DNA from: Spartinivicinus poritis
GTDB lineage: Bacteria; Pseudomonadota; Gammaproteobacteria; Pseudomonadales; Zooshikellaceae
NCBI RefSeq assembly: GCF_028858535.1
Contig: NZ_JAPMOU010000018.1
Span: forward strand, 50,053 to 114,052
Length of the DNA stretch: 64,000 nt
Direction of reading: 5' to 3'
Both the position numbers and the translations under genes were made by a program. Within the stretch, counting starts at the first letter, position 1; every line of letters starts with the position of its first letter. Below are positions 15,373 to 25,584 of this stretch, in pieces. The notes beneath the pieces were generated by a model, which worked only from the letters and a program-made list of their open reading frames with translations, searched no databases and was not told the DNA's origin.

Positions 15373-18000
15373 TTACTGTGGGGTGACTATAAACTCCTTA
15401 TTTTCACTAATGCTGACTTGTAATTGGCTATATTGTTCATGTTCACTCGACAGGTTTAGCAGGCAATCTGATATTTTTGGTAAAAGGGCACCATTAATCA
15501 GCTGATCAATATTTCTGGCTCCCGCCTCTACCTCTGTACAACGAGAAGCCATTTGTTCAACAAAGTCATCGCTATACACTAGTTCCAGCTTCTGTTTTTC
15601 TTGCAACCTTTTACCCAGCTTTTTCAGTTTAAGTACAACCAACTCCTCCATTACTTCCTGATCAATGGGGAAGAAAGGTACTATTTTCATTCTTGCTAAC
15701 AGTGCAGGTTTAAAATGGGCGCTTAACGTGGGCCTGATTGCTTCAGCCAACTCTTCTTGGCTTGGCTTATTACCACCTTCACATAATTTACAAATAATGT
15801 CAGAAGCCAGGTTGCTAGTCATAAAAATAAGGGTATTTTTAAAGTCAATTTCTCTGCCTTCACCATCTGATAAAGTGCCTTTATCAAATACTTGATAAAA
15901 CAGGTTCATGACTTCAAGATCAGCCTTTTCAACCTCATCAAGCAATACCAAAGAATAAGGTCGTTGTCGCACAGCTTCAGTTAATACGCCACCCTCACCA
16001 TATCCCACATAACCTGGAGGCGACCCGACTAAACGGGATACCGTGTGCTTTTCTTGAAATTCTGACATGTTAATGGTGGTCATAAACCGCTCACCACCAA
16101 AGTTCAAGTCAGCCACATTTAAAGCGGTTTCAGTTTTACCAACACCACTTGGCCCAACCAGTAAAAAGACACCTGTCGGGGTATCTGGGTTATTAAGTCC
16201 TACTTTAGCTGCTTTTAGTGCCTTGTCTATTTCAACCACTGCATGATTTTGGCCTTTCACCCGTTGTTGCATTTGCTCTACAAAATTTAATGCACTAGCA
16301 GAGGTGTCAGCCAACATTTTACTGGCAGGTATACCTGTCCAGGCTGCAATCACCTGGGCAATCACTAGAGGACTCACTTCATAATTGACCAGTGGATATT
16401 CTTTCTGAAGCTCAGCTAATTCATCTTCAGCTTGCTGTAACGACGCTGTAATTTCAGCTACTGTTAATTCAGGCTCATCTCCTTCCTCTATGGCTTTTTC
16501 TGCCTCTTGCGCCTGGTAAAGCTTATCTCGCCACTCCAGAATTTCATTAACTTTATCCCGTTGCTGTTGCCAGAGGTCTTTTAACATCGTCAAATGCTCT
16601 GAAACGTCAGCAACTTCATCATTCAATTCACTTAACCGGTCTTCTGTTAAACGCACTCCCAGCTGCTGATCTCGTTCAATACCTAAACGTTCACGATCTA
16701 GTGTGGCTAATTTAAATTCTGCATCCTCAACTTGTGCAGGCTTAGAAGCTAAGCTGACTTTAATGCGAGCACAGGCGGTATCCAATACATCAACTGCTTT
16801 ATCAGGTAGTTGGCGTCCTGACACATAACGGTCAGATAATCTGGCAGCTGCTTCCACAGCATCATCCCGCACATAAACCCCATGGGTTTGTTCATAAATA
16901 CCTTTTAAACCACGTAAAATAATGGCTGCTTGATGGGCATTCGGTTCATCTAGTTTCACCAACTGGAAGCGACGGGCTAAGGCAGGGTCTTTTTCAAAAT
17001 ATTTTTTATATTCTGACCAAGTAGTTGCTGCAACGGTACGTAGATCTCCTCTGGCTAAAGCAGGTTTCAACAGGTTAGCCGCATCACCACCCCCAGCCTG
17101 GTTGCCAGCCCCAATTAAAGTATGGGCTTCATCGATAAATAAAATAATCGGCTTAACGGAAGTCTGAATTTCATTAATAACTGCTTTTAATCGTTTTTCA
17201 AACTCTCCTTTAACACTGGCACCAGCTTGCAGTAACCCCATATCCAAACCTAACAGGGTGACATCCTGCAATACCGAAGGGACATCACCTTGAACTATTT
17301 TTAAAGCTAACCCCTCCACAACAGCTGTTTTACCAACACCTGGCTCCCCTACACAAATGGGATTATTTTTACGACGGCGTGACAGGATGTCGACCATTTG
17401 TCGTATTTCTTGCTCACGACAGAATACTGGATCTATTTTTCCATGCTGTGCTTGTTCCGTAAAATTGATGGTATATTTGCTTAAAGCACCTCCCTCACCA
17501 GACTGACCGACTGCTTGCCCACCAGCAGCACCCTTGTGCTCATCTTCCCAGCGACCTTGAATCAGCTGCTTTAATTCATCAACAGGAATCACTCTTAGCA
17601 CATCATAATAAGCATGACGGGAGAAGCGCAGCTCATTATCTAAAATGGCACAAATTAAAATACCAGGGGTAATGGCATCCATCTTCAGTGCGACATGAGC
17701 CAGTATATACGCCTCTTGCAGCCAGTCTTGTAAAAAGCGTGACAATACGGGTCGACCATGATGTCCCCCTCGCATATCCTGTTCCTGCTGTACGGCTTTT
17801 TCTAACTGGCTTAACTCAATTTCATAATGCTTTAGAATTTTCTGAACTTCACCCTCTTCCTCAGCCATTAACTCAAGCAGTACATCTTCTGCTGTAATCT
17901 CGTAGCCTTCACGGGCCACACAGCGACTGGCTGCATTTTCCATTGCATTACGACTCTCTGGCGAGAGTGCAGAAATGATAATGTTGAGATCCAGCTTCAT
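15373..18000 (-). CDS. clpV: T6SS sheath-recycling ATPase ClpV
   Basis: 875 residues, full length for TssH/ClpV. An N-terminal Clp-N domain (1-~160) is followed by D1 with Walker A GEPGVGKT near 215, Walker B ILFIDEAHTL, the middle coiled-coil domain (~400-540), and D2 with GPSGVGKT near 610 and VLLDEVEKAD. ClpV disassembles contracted TssB/TssC sheaths. GGTAGT... no strong Shine-Dalgarno; AGG lies 11 bases before ATG. It follows tssG by 146 bp in the T6SS block, and tssB/tssC are encoded 5 kb upstream on the same strand. Confidence 0.95.
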   Translation of the reverse strand: MKLDLNIIISALSPESRNAMENAASRCVAREGYEITAEDVLLELMAEEEGEVQKILKHYEIELSQLEKAVQQEQDMRGGHHGRPVLSRFLQDWLQEAYILAHVALKMDAITPGILICAILDNELRFSRHAYYDVLRVIPVDELKQLIQGRWEDEHKGAAGGQAVGQSGEGGALSKYTINFTEQAQHGKIDPVFCREQEIRQMVDILSRRRKNNPICVGEPGVGKTAVVEGLALKIVQGDVPSVLQDVTLLGLDMGLLQAGASVKGEFEKRLKAVINEIQTSVKPIILFIDEAHTLIGAGNQAGGGDAANLLKPALARGDLRTVAATTWSEYKKYFEKDPALARRFQLVKLDEPNAHQAAIILRGLKGIYEQTHGVYVRDDAVEAAARLSDRYVSGRQLPDKAVDVLDTACARIKVSLASKPAQVEDAEFKLATLDRERLGIERDQQLGVRLTEDRLSELNDEVADVSEHLTMLKDLWQQQRDKVNEILEWRDKLYQAQEAEKAIEEGDEPELTVAEITASLQQAEDELAELQKEYPLVNYEVSPLVIAQVIAAWTGIPASKMLADTSASALNFVEQMQQRVKGQNHAVVEIDKALKAAKVGLNNPDTPTGVFLLVGPSGVGKTETALNVADLNFGGERFMTTINMSEFQEKHTVSRLVGSPPGYVGYGEGGVLTEAVRQRPYSLVLLDEVEKADLEVMNLFYQVFDKGTLSDGEGREIDFKNTLIFMTSNLASDIICKLCEGGNKPSQEELAEAIRPTLSAHFKPALLARMKIVPFFPIDQEVMEELVVLKLKKLGKRLQEKQKLELVYSDDFVEQMASRCTEVEAGARNIDQLINGALLPKISDCLLNLSSEHEQYSQLQVSISENKEFIVTPQ

Positions 18001-18146
18001 AATAGTTAATACCTTACTTAGACTCGTTCAAATCAAAAAAAGTTGTAACATTTCTAGGCTAGCAGATTACTAAAGTACACCTCTAATTGTGGTGCACTTT
18101 ATATAAATCTTTATGTGCACTTATTATTTCATTTCAATAATAAGTG

Positions 18147-19169
18147 TTATTTCTCTTGCAAAAATGCACCACTAGGCAGAACCACTTCATAATGGCTGTC
18201 ATCGTCTATATGCTCTCCCAACCAGGTTGACCAACCTAGTTTGCAAGTTGAGCTTTCTTTCAGCTCTAACTTAGGTGCTTCATATTTTCGTAAACCAAGC
18301 TTAATGTCATATTCAAGCTGATCTCGTTGAATAAACCGAATTAACTCATGCAAAGGTCTATAGTAGTCACCTGTAGGCAAAAAGCGTTCAAATTTATCCA
18401 ATGATAAATCTTTAATAACCACTCGAAACTTACCTGAACGGTCTCTGATTGAGGCACCAAGCACCAGGTTCATACCCACTTCACAGTTAGCAGCACCTAA
18501 GCTATTGAGCTGGTCATCACTGATTTTCACCACACGCAATTTACATTGCTCTATATAGACTGCCCGATGGCGAAAATAATGCCGTATAATACCTGACATT
18601 ATTCCTGCCGAATGACTCTTCATGCTCAACAAACCTAAATAGGGTAGTAAGCGATGCCAATGCAAATGGGTTTGTTGTCTTAATTCAATATCCCCCAAGC
18701 CAATTAGGGAAAACATTTGTTGAGAAAAAGAGTCCAGCGCACCTTTTTCATAGTTCAGGTAATAACGGTATTTTTTCCAACACTGATAAAGCTGTTCAAT
18801 AAACCGATGATTAAATACATCCATAAAGTCCCGAATAGGGTGATTTTCGGGGTCATTTTGAACAATTTGCTCACTATAAAAAGCAGGTAATGGCGAAGCA
18901 GGGCCATATAGCCCCATCATATTAACAGTGAGTAGAAAATGTTCGAAATCACCAAGATGATGTTTTATTTCAGCTAAATCACTGGGTGGAAAAGCTAAAG
19001 TGGCATTAGCACGAAAACGCAACTGTGGCGCTTCACCAGTTTGTTTTTCAGTTTTTGGTAAGTAGTGACTATTTAATAAGTGCACCACTTGAAAGAAAGC
19101 GTAATGCTTCCCTTTTGCCAGTAAGTCATCCATTAAAGAATGGGTTGTTGACCTATTCTCGCTTCCCAC
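18147..19169 (-). CDS. tssG: T6SS baseplate protein TssG
   Basis: 340 residues from GTG 19169, supported by GGGGAG 8 bases upstream; the start codon lies 37 bp inside tssF. An ATG at 19133 overlapping the tssF stop is the alternative. The N-terminus (HYAFFQVVHLL), the block LRFRANATLAFPPSDL and the middle YGPASPLPAFYSEQI are typical of TssG, which joins TssF and TssK in the baseplate wedge. The overlap with tssF suggests coupled translation of two subunits that form one heterotrimeric wedge. Confidence 0.93.
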   Translation of the reverse strand: MGSENRSTTHSLMDDLLAKGKHYAFFQVVHLLNSHYLPKTEKQTGEAPQLRFRANATLAFPPSDLAEIKHHLGDFEHFLLTVNMMGLYGPASPLPAFYSEQIVQNDPENHPIRDFMDVFNHRFIEQLYQCWKKYRYYLNYEKGALDSFSQQMFSLIGLGDIELRQQTHLHWHRLLPYLGLLSMKSHSAGIMSGIIRHYFRHRAVYIEQCKLRVVKISDDQLNSLGAANCEVGMNLVLGASIRDRSGKFRVVIKDLSLDKFERFLPTGDYYRPLHELIRFIQRDQLEYDIKLGLRKYEAPKLELKESSTCKLGWSTWLGEHIDDDSHYEVVLPSGAFLQEK

Positions 19170-20914
19170 TGATAAATCTCCCCATTCTCAATTCCAACCA
19201 CTTCTAACATATGAAATGAGTTTAATGATACATACAAGGCAAAAAACTCATTTAATACTGACGCAAACTGGTACATATCCCCTTCATTGGCAAACTTACT
19301 TTCCCGTAAATGCAAGCGGGTTTTTATACCTCTTATCGGTAAGCCTTTATACAGTCGGTCAATATTAAAATGTTCTATTTCTTCAATACCTTCTAAACGG
19401 CTTTTGCTGACTTTAGCGTACTGACGGTCGTAATAACTACGGTAATCATAAGTGGATAACACACTTCGCAATGCTGCCACATTAACCAGGGATACATAGT
19501 TCAACGACATATTGGAAATGACCCGCCAGTGAAAACCTTTATCTAGTGGTGGGGTAAACGAATGGGTGACCTTGGTAATATTGGAAAAGGGAGCAAACTC
19601 AGGTGTTTCTCCCATGGTTTGCTTAATATCACCAATAGACAGCTTTTGCGGTAAATCTCGATTACTACAGGTTAGGTCTACCGATATAGTTTCAGCCTGA
19701 GGGGATAAATCTTCATCATTATGGGAAACAAACGACAGATAAGTATCTACACCATGCAGGGTCACCGAGCTTTTTAGGCGGGTTCGATAATAAATGTCCT
19801 GCTGACTACCGCCTAAACTGGTAGCATGATCAAACGACTCAAACGGTTTATAATCACGCCGTAACCGGTCACTATGGCCCCAACCCACGACTTTATCAAT
19901 ACTATAAATTTCATAATGCAGGGGGTTATCGCCTGATGGTTGAACCCGATACTCTGTACGCCGCTGGTCCATCCGTAACGGGGTTGCATCATGATTAAAT
20001 AAGTTGACTACTGGTGTACAGAATAACTGTATATTTTCCTTTTTAGGTACATTTTGTCGTTCAATACTTTGATCAAAATACACATTAATGGAAAACTGTT
20101 TGGCCTGCTGCAATAGGTCACTTATGCTTTCATTTTGATACAGATTATTCAGTTGGCGGATATCAATAAAGGAATACTTTTCGGGTAAACTAAAGTATTC
20201 CTGAATTAAACGATAGCCCAAAAATGTATTATCAGAATAAGGTAATAAGGCTTCATTTTCAGCAAACCCCACCGGGTAAACAGCGGATTTATCTAATTGC
20301 AAAGCAACTGTTTCTTCATCATTTTTTAATACAAATTCGATCTTAGTCACATGCCTGATAAATAAGTGATACAAGGTTAAGCTGATATTAAAGTCACCAT
20401 GTAAAAACAGCCTTAAATAATCAAGGTCAATCTCACTTAATACCGCATTACCCGCCAACTGAAAATCCAGTTGAATACTACTGCCAACCGCCTGTTGACG
20501 ATAGTTTAAATTGGTCAGCGCAAAGGGGTAGAGATCTATATCATAAGCTATTTTAAAGGTACAACGAGTGCCATCCACGGGAGAAGAAGCAACTTTGGCT
20601 CCCCGTTCAATCGGGTATTTATCAGATATACTACTATCAGGCCGAAACTGAATAATACTCATGGATGGCACCGGCTTAAGAAAGTTAGGCCACAATAAAC
20701 TCATAACTGAGTGCGATAACTCAGGCAGCTCATCATCCAATTTCTGACGAAGTCGGCCAGTTAAAAAGGCAAACCCTTCTAACAGCCGCTCCACATCTGG
20801 ATCTTGCTCTCGCACAGATAGAAACGGCGCCAGTCGTGGATTTTTTTCAGCAAATTCTTTACCCAGTTCCCGAACAGCAGCCAGCTCATCTTGGAAGTAC
20901 TTATTAAAAGCCAC
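19133..20914 (-). CDS. tssF: T6SS baseplate protein TssF
   Basis: 593 residues, normal for the family. Start is GTG 20914, with AGAGG 5 bases upstream. The N-terminus FNKYFQDELAAVRELGKEFA and the following NPRLAPFL....DPDVERLLEGFAFLTGRLRQKLDDELPEL pattern is the family hallmark. TssF is the main wedge protein contacting TssE and TssG in the contractile baseplate. It is separated from tssE by a 583-bp gap containing palindromic repeats, unlike the tight spacing seen in most clusters. Confidence 0.95.
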   Translation of the reverse strand: MAFNKYFQDELAAVRELGKEFAEKNPRLAPFLSVREQDPDVERLLEGFAFLTGRLRQKLDDELPELSHSVMSLLWPNFLKPVPSMSIIQFRPDSSISDKYPIERGAKVASSPVDGTRCTFKIAYDIDLYPFALTNLNYRQQAVGSSIQLDFQLAGNAVLSEIDLDYLRLFLHGDFNISLTLYHLFIRHVTKIEFVLKNDEETVALQLDKSAVYPVGFAENEALLPYSDNTFLGYRLIQEYFSLPEKYSFIDIRQLNNLYQNESISDLLQQAKQFSINVYFDQSIERQNVPKKENIQLFCTPVVNLFNHDATPLRMDQRRTEYRVQPSGDNPLHYEIYSIDKVVGWGHSDRLRRDYKPFESFDHATSLGGSQQDIYYRTRLKSSVTLHGVDTYLSFVSHNDEDLSPQAETISVDLTCSNRDLPQKLSIGDIKQTMGETPEFAPFSNITKVTHSFTPPLDKGFHWRVISNMSLNYVSLVNVAALRSVLSTYDYRSYYDRQYAKVSKSRLEGIEEIEHFNIDRLYKGLPIRGIKTRLHLRESKFANEGDMYQFASVLNEFFALYVSLNSFHMLEVVGIENGEIYQWEARIGQQPIL

Positions 20915-21353
20915 AGCAACCTCTTTGTCCGAAGTCTACTTTTAAGTTTTTATTTTTTTCAGTCATTTTGTTTATTAACCAAACCGCCTACTACCAATGT
21001 TCTTTGTACAAACATTATTAACCCCTTATCCTAGCCTTTTCCCCCAAGCAGGGTGTTTCGAAAGCTGTTCCCCCCTTTGATAAAGGGGGGCTAGGGGGGA
21101 TTTAAAGTGACCGTAGTTTTTGCACCATCTCCGCTGTATTTGCTTGTAAAAATCCCCCTCAATCCCCCTTTTTAAAAGGGGGAAGTTGGATTGCGCCATA
21201 ATTCTAACCCACCTATTTCCTCTATAACTCTTGATGGGCAAGTTTACTACTGTGAAACTTGCGGTAACGCCTTTAATGGGTAAAAAAGCGCTACTGGAAT
21301 CAAGGATGGTACTTCAAGAGCCAGCCTGTTATTCCGTATTTTTTCACTAGGAT
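20915..21353. other. Repeat-bearing gap between tssE and tssF
   Basis: 439 bp without a credible gene. It holds the palindromic repeats described at 21024-21185. A 71-codon minus-strand frame there is translated repeat sequence (LAPLYQRGE type) and is not called. No promoter is obvious, so the downstream tssF-tssG-clpV genes either depend on readthrough or on an unrecognised promoter. Confidence 0.5.
21024..21185. repeat. C/G-rich palindromic repeats, copy 3 (composite)
   Basis: Three parts: a CCCCTTATCCTAGCC-type segment resembling copy 2, a perfect stem CCCCCCTTT-gat-AAAGGGGGG (21070-21090) resembling copy 1 and followed by CTAGGGGGGATTT, and a further stem CCCCCTTTT-t-AAAAGGGGG (21164-21182). 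The repeated unit in three T6SS-region gaps marks it as an interspersed repeat family. Confidence 0.75.
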
Positions 21354-21770
21354 TTAGCCTTTAACTGTCGCATGTCCTGTCCCTGCTAACTCCGTCTCAA
21401 ACGTAATTCGAGTTTTTTGGTCTTCTAACTGAATATCAGCCACTATATGAAAACGCAGCACCAGCGGGTTATCAGGATCATCGTAATGTTTCACTCGAAT
21501 TGACGATAACCTTGGTTCATACTCAGTTAAAAACTCTTCAATTGCTTTTTTAATTTCACTGATTGCATCCGGAAACTGCGATACCAAGTCATTAAAGTCA
21601 GGCATCCCATATTCAGGTAGTGCCATCACACTACCTTCTCGGACATTTAGCATTTCTTGCACATGGGCCAGCACTGAGCGATGCAACTTGCGCTCATCAA
21701 AGGCCATGGTGTAATGACTTTTGGTCTCGGCACTTTGGATTCGCTCAAATAAACGGAGTTCTGAGGCCAT
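21354..21770 (-). CDS. tssE: T6SS baseplate protein TssE (gp25-like)
   Basis: 138 residues from ATG 21770 (MASELRLFERIQ), chosen because AGGA lies 7 bases upstream; an upstream Met adds eight unlikely residues. The LFERI N-terminus, HVQEMLNVREGS and the GYGMPDFND motif are those of TssE, the T4 gp25 homologue that starts sheath polymerisation at the baseplate. The final part matches gp25-like EPRLSSIRVK...LRFHIVADI. It follows tssC by 86 bp. Confidence 0.93.
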   Translation of the reverse strand: MASELRLFERIQSAETKSHYTMAFDERKLHRSVLAHVQEMLNVREGSVMALPEYGMPDFNDLVSQFPDAISEIKKAIEEFLTEYEPRLSSIRVKHYDDPDNPLVLRFHIVADIQLEDQKTRITFETELAGTGHATVKG

Positions 21771-21856
21771 AATACATTCCTGCAGATTTAGCATTGCCAG
21801 AAAGTAAGAACGGCCCTAAGGCCGATCTTACTTTCTGACTAAATAACACTCTACTG

Positions 21857-23341
21857 TTAGGTTTTATCCAGTTTACCCACTAACGATAGGGTAAAATCAG
21901 CACCCATATACTTAAAGTGTGGTCTAACTGATAGGCCAACCCGATACCAGCCTGGTTCACCTTCAACATCCGAAACAGTCACTTTTGCTGCCCGTAATGG
22001 TCGACGACTTCTGACTTCGGGAGATGGATTTTCTTGATCTGCAATATACTGGCGAATCCAGTTATTCAGTTCACGCTCAAGGTCAGAACGCTCTTTCCAG
22101 CTACCAATATGCTCCCGCTGTAATACTTTTAAATAGTGCGCTAAGCGGTTAATGATAAACATATAAGGCAGCTGAGTACCTAACTTATAGTTAAGCTCTG
22201 CAGCTTTACCTTCTGGGCTATTTCCAAAGTTTTTCGGTTTTTGCACAGAGTTTGCTGAGAAAAAGGCAGCATTATCACTGCCCTTACGCATGGTTAAGGG
22301 AATAAAACCCTCATCAGATAATTCAAATTCCCGCCGATCAGAAATCAAAACCTCAGTGGGAATTTTCATTTCGATGTCCCCCATTGATTCATATAGGTGG
22401 ACGGGTAAGTCTTCCACTGCACCACCACTACGAGGACCAATAATATTAGGGCACCAGCGGTATTTTGCGAAACTATCAGTTAATCGAGTTGCAAATGAGT
22501 AGGCCGTATTACCCCATAAATAATCTTCATGGCTGGCAGAAACATCTTCTTTATATTCAAATGCCTTCACTGGATTATCTTCAGGATCATAAGGCTGGCG
22601 CAACAGGAACCGAGGCATGGTTAAGCCTACATAACGAGAGTCTTCTGATTCTCGAAAGCTATGCCATTTAGCAAATTGAGGGCCTTCAAAAATAGATTTT
22701 AAATCTTTCAGGTTAGGTAATCCTTCAAAATTATCTAAGCCGAAGAATTTAGGGCCTGCTGCTGCAATAAAGGGCGCATGAGCCATTGCAGAAACACTTG
22801 CTGCATTTTGCAATAATTTAACATCCGCAGAGCTGGGAGAAAATTCATAGTTAGCGATGATTGCACCTACCGGCTGACCACCAAATGTGCCATATTCTGC
22901 CGTATAAGCTAATTTATATAACCCAGATTTAGTAATTTCTGGTGCATCTTCAAAGTCATCAAATAGGTCTTGCTTTGAAGCATTTAATACTTCAATTTTT
23001 ACATTTTCACGAAAATCTGTACGATCAACTAACAGCTTCAAGCCTCGCCATGCAGACTCCATGGACTGAAACTCTTCATGGTGTAAAACCTGGTCAACCT
23101 GTTTACTGAGCTTGGAATCAATTTCTGCAATCATCCGATCAACTAGATTTTTATTGACTCGCTCTTCTTTATTTTGTGGCTTGAGCAGCTCAGAAATAAA
23201 AGCACTCACACCTTTTTTAGCTACATCATAGCCATCGTCTTCTGGGCGCATTTTCGTTTGCTGAACAATAGTATCCAGCAATGAGCCACCTTCCAGCTCT
23301 TGGCCTGCTTGTTCCTGTTTAGTTTCTGGTGAATCAGCCAT
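21857..23341 (-). CDS. tssC: T6SS sheath large subunit TssC
   Basis: 494 residues, normal length. The N-terminal half has AWRGLKLLVDRTDFRENVKIEVLNASK, the middle FLLRQPYDPEDNPVKAFEY and GNTAYSFATRL, and the end ADFTLSLVGKLDKT; all are conserved in TssC (VipB), which forms the contractile sheath with TssB. AGGAG lies 6-7 bases before ATG. It follows tssB by 25 bp and is surely cotranscribed. Confidence 0.97.
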   Translation of the reverse strand: MADSPETKQEQAGQELEGGSLLDTIVQQTKMRPEDDGYDVAKKGVSAFISELLKPQNKEERVNKNLVDRMIAEIDSKLSKQVDQVLHHEEFQSMESAWRGLKLLVDRTDFRENVKIEVLNASKQDLFDDFEDAPEITKSGLYKLAYTAEYGTFGGQPVGAIIANYEFSPSSADVKLLQNAASVSAMAHAPFIAAAGPKFFGLDNFEGLPNLKDLKSIFEGPQFAKWHSFRESEDSRYVGLTMPRFLLRQPYDPEDNPVKAFEYKEDVSASHEDYLWGNTAYSFATRLTDSFAKYRWCPNIIGPRSGGAVEDLPVHLYESMGDIEMKIPTEVLISDRREFELSDEGFIPLTMRKGSDNAAFFSANSVQKPKNFGNSPEGKAAELNYKLGTQLPYMFIINRLAHYLKVLQREHIGSWKERSDLERELNNWIRQYIADQENPSPEVRSRRPLRAAKVTVSDVEGEPGWYRVGLSVRPHFKYMGADFTLSLVGKLDKT

Positions 23342-23366
23342 TGTACTCTCCTAGCCAACTAGTCAC

Positions 23367-23867
23367 TTACTCTGCAGTGTCGTCAATACCCAACTCTTTT
23401 AAGATGGTTTCCCGAGAAGCAGGATCAGCCAAAGCGCCCTGAATTGCTTTACGAAATGCAGGCACATTGCCTAACGGCCCTTTTAAAGCAACTAAAGCAC
23501 TTCTTAGTTCCAATAGCTGATTAAGCTCAGGTACTTGTCTAACAATGCTCTCTGGCTCAAAGTCACGCATGTTTTCAAAGCGTAAATTAACCCCCAACTC
23601 GTCGTCCTCAGTGGGGTTGTCAACCAGGGTGTTGGCTACCGCTAAATCAATCGAGATTTTTTGGCTTTTTAATACATCATTGAAGTTATCTTTATCCACA
23701 TTGAAGGGCTTACGCTCTTCAATTAAACGGTCATCTTCACGATGGGTGAAATCACCTACCACCATCAGCTTCAGGGGTAATTCGACTTCTTCTTGGGCAT
23801 CACCAGTTTCAGGCTTGTAAGCGACATTAATCCGCTCTTTCGGCGCTACTGAACCCTCTTTAGCCAT
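23367..23867 (-). CDS. tssB: T6SS sheath small subunit TssB
   Basis: 166 residues, normal length. The block RINVAYKPETGDAQEEVELPLK, LMVVGDFT, and DRLIEERKPFNVDKDNFNDVLK are the TssB (VipA) signature. It pairs with TssC in the sheath. AGAGGG lies about 9 bases before the ATG. It is the fourth gene of the minus-strand run PAAR-sapC-tssA-tssB-tssC, 49 bp after tssA. Confidence 0.97.
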   Translation of the reverse strand: MAKEGSVAPKERINVAYKPETGDAQEEVELPLKLMVVGDFTHREDDRLIEERKPFNVDKDNFNDVLKSQKISIDLAVANTLVDNPTEDDELGVNLRFENMRDFEPESIVRQVPELNQLLELRSALVALKGPLGNVPAFRKAIQGALADPASRETILKELGIDDTAE

Positions 23868-23916
23868 CTTTCATTTCCCTCTAATTGCTTTACTAATAAT
23901 TCACAAATACTTTGGG

Positions 23917-25578
23917 CTATAACTCAAAAGCTGCAGCCATATCAAAGCAACATAAACGTGCTTGCAGCTGATCAACTCGGGCTTTATCCAAATCTTTATT
24001 CGATAGTTTTTTATAACACTTTAGCAACATTACTGTCGTTTGTATGGTTAATTCACTATCCCAGTGATAACGATTGTTTTCCGCAAGTTGCTGATCAATC
24101 GCTTCTAATAAAGGACAGGCTAGCTCATATTTTTTTAAATCAAAGCAAAACTGTGCTTGCTGCAGCTGCCAATAAGCTCGTTCACGCCCTGACGCTGACT
24201 GCTGAATACCTTGCTGAAATAATTTCAATGCTGCTGGAATTTGCTTTTGCTTCACCAGTTCTTTTGCATCTTTATAAGCTGTCAGCCATGGTGCTTCCTG
24301 TTGAGAAGTGCCTGTATTTGCAGTATTTCCTCCACCACTTAATGCACTGACAACCGTTGTTTTAATCCAGTCTCGGGTATCATCATCTGCAAATGGGGTT
24401 TCATCTTTAAACTGCAGTTCTGTCAACTCTGGGTATTTTTCCAAAAATAAGCCTAGTTGAATCACTACAGCCCGGCTAGCCTCAAAAAAGCCCAGCTGTT
24501 GCAAGGCCTCTGCAACCAGACGATGCCCATCCAACCAAAATGGTGCTTTCGACAGGCTCACTTCAATATCAGGAATTAACTCTCTAAACTGACCATTGAC
24601 CAGCATTTGCTCATACTGCTCACGCTTATCTTTTGGCACTGGCATTAACTGGGTATGGCCATTTTGATGATGGGGCAATTGCCAGATATTCATCCAAGTT
24701 GCTTGTCGATTAAGCTCATAAGCTAATGGGCTATCCAATTTAGCCTGGCGGAGATAATCCGCTATCTGACGTGTTCTATCCTGAACCTGACGAATGGCTT
24801 TCTGGCAGTCTCGATCATTGCCAATATCCCCAGTGATTGGCGCTAACGCAGCAGCAGAACTGGCAGTGGTTGCAGGAGCAGGTGATGGTTTAGTAGGGGT
24901 TGACTGTGAAGAGGTTGACTGGGTTGCAGCCTGCTCTGGTAATTCTGACGTTTCTGTTTTATCGGGTGCTGCTTGTTCTGGCGGTGTGTCAGGTTTTGGT
25001 GCTGGCTTAGGCTCTTCAGGTAACGAGTCCAACTTAGCAACCAATAACCTTCTTAAATCACCCATGGCTGGTGCATGATCACCCATTTTATCGGGTAATG
25101 AAGACTCCAGCTGTTGCATAATATCAACTAGCTCACTCAATTGAGACCGATCTGTTGGGTCAGGCTGCCATGCTTCAAATGGTGTGACTAAATCATCGAC
25201 TAACCATTCAATTGCATTCCCTCTGGCACGCATTCGTTTTTTTGGGGGAAACATAGTATCCCACAACGAATCACACATAGTGGCTACTACTTTAAAGCCA
25301 GTTATAACGCCAGCTAACTGGTGCTGCTCATACAACGCCCGTGCCAGGTAGCAACCAATTAAAATATCTTTAGATTGGTTAGCCAGATGATCACTACAAG
25401 CTTCAACTACTTTACGCCAATTAGCTGAACCTTGATCAGTCAGTGAGCCAACTTTGCTGACTTCTCCTTCTGCTATTTCATAACTGGCAGCATAACGTGC
25501 TTCACTGGCAAGAGGTGCAGTAGCTGGCAATGGTTGAATAGCAAGCGCTAACAATTTCTCTACATCCAACGCGCTCAT
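23917..25578 (-). CDS. tssA: T6SS cap/assembly protein TssA
   Basis: 553 residues. Residues 1-~170 form the ImpA_N domain (MSALDVEKLLALAIQPLP, GCYLARALYEQHQLAGVITGFKVV). A Pro/Ser/Thr/Gln-rich linker covers ~195-250. The C-terminal half (~260-553) is helical and VasJ-like, with WLDGHRLVAEALQQLGF. TssA caps the growing tube-sheath or anchors the baseplate. It starts 6 bp after the SapC-like stop, with AGAGGA upstream, so the two are translationally close. Confidence 0.9.
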   Translation of the reverse strand: MSALDVEKLLALAIQPLPATAPLASEARYAASYEIAEGEVSKVGSLTDQGSANWRKVVEACSDHLANQSKDILIGCYLARALYEQHQLAGVITGFKVVATMCDSLWDTMFPPKKRMRARGNAIEWLVDDLVTPFEAWQPDPTDRSQLSELVDIMQQLESSLPDKMGDHAPAMGDLRRLLVAKLDSLPEEPKPAPKPDTPPEQAAPDKTETSELPEQAATQSTSSQSTPTKPSPAPATTASSAAALAPITGDIGNDRDCQKAIRQVQDRTRQIADYLRQAKLDSPLAYELNRQATWMNIWQLPHHQNGHTQLMPVPKDKREQYEQMLVNGQFRELIPDIEVSLSKAPFWLDGHRLVAEALQQLGFFEASRAVVIQLGLFLEKYPELTELQFKDETPFADDDTRDWIKTTVVSALSGGGNTANTGTSQQEAPWLTAYKDAKELVKQKQIPAALKLFQQGIQQSASGRERAYWQLQQAQFCFDLKKYELACPLLEAIDQQLAENNRYHWDSELTIQTTVMLLKCYKKLSNKDLDKARVDQLQARLCCFDMAAAFEL

Positions 25579-25584
25579 GCTCTA

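Noticed and set aside
21026..21241. 71-codon minus-strand frame between tssE and tssF
   Set aside because: It is translated C/G-rich repeat sequence; both palindromes run through it and no ribosome site or family match exists.
24794..25078. Ala/Gly-rich plus-strand frame inside tssA
   Set aside because: Antisense shadow of the low-complexity Pro/Thr/Gln linker of TssA.
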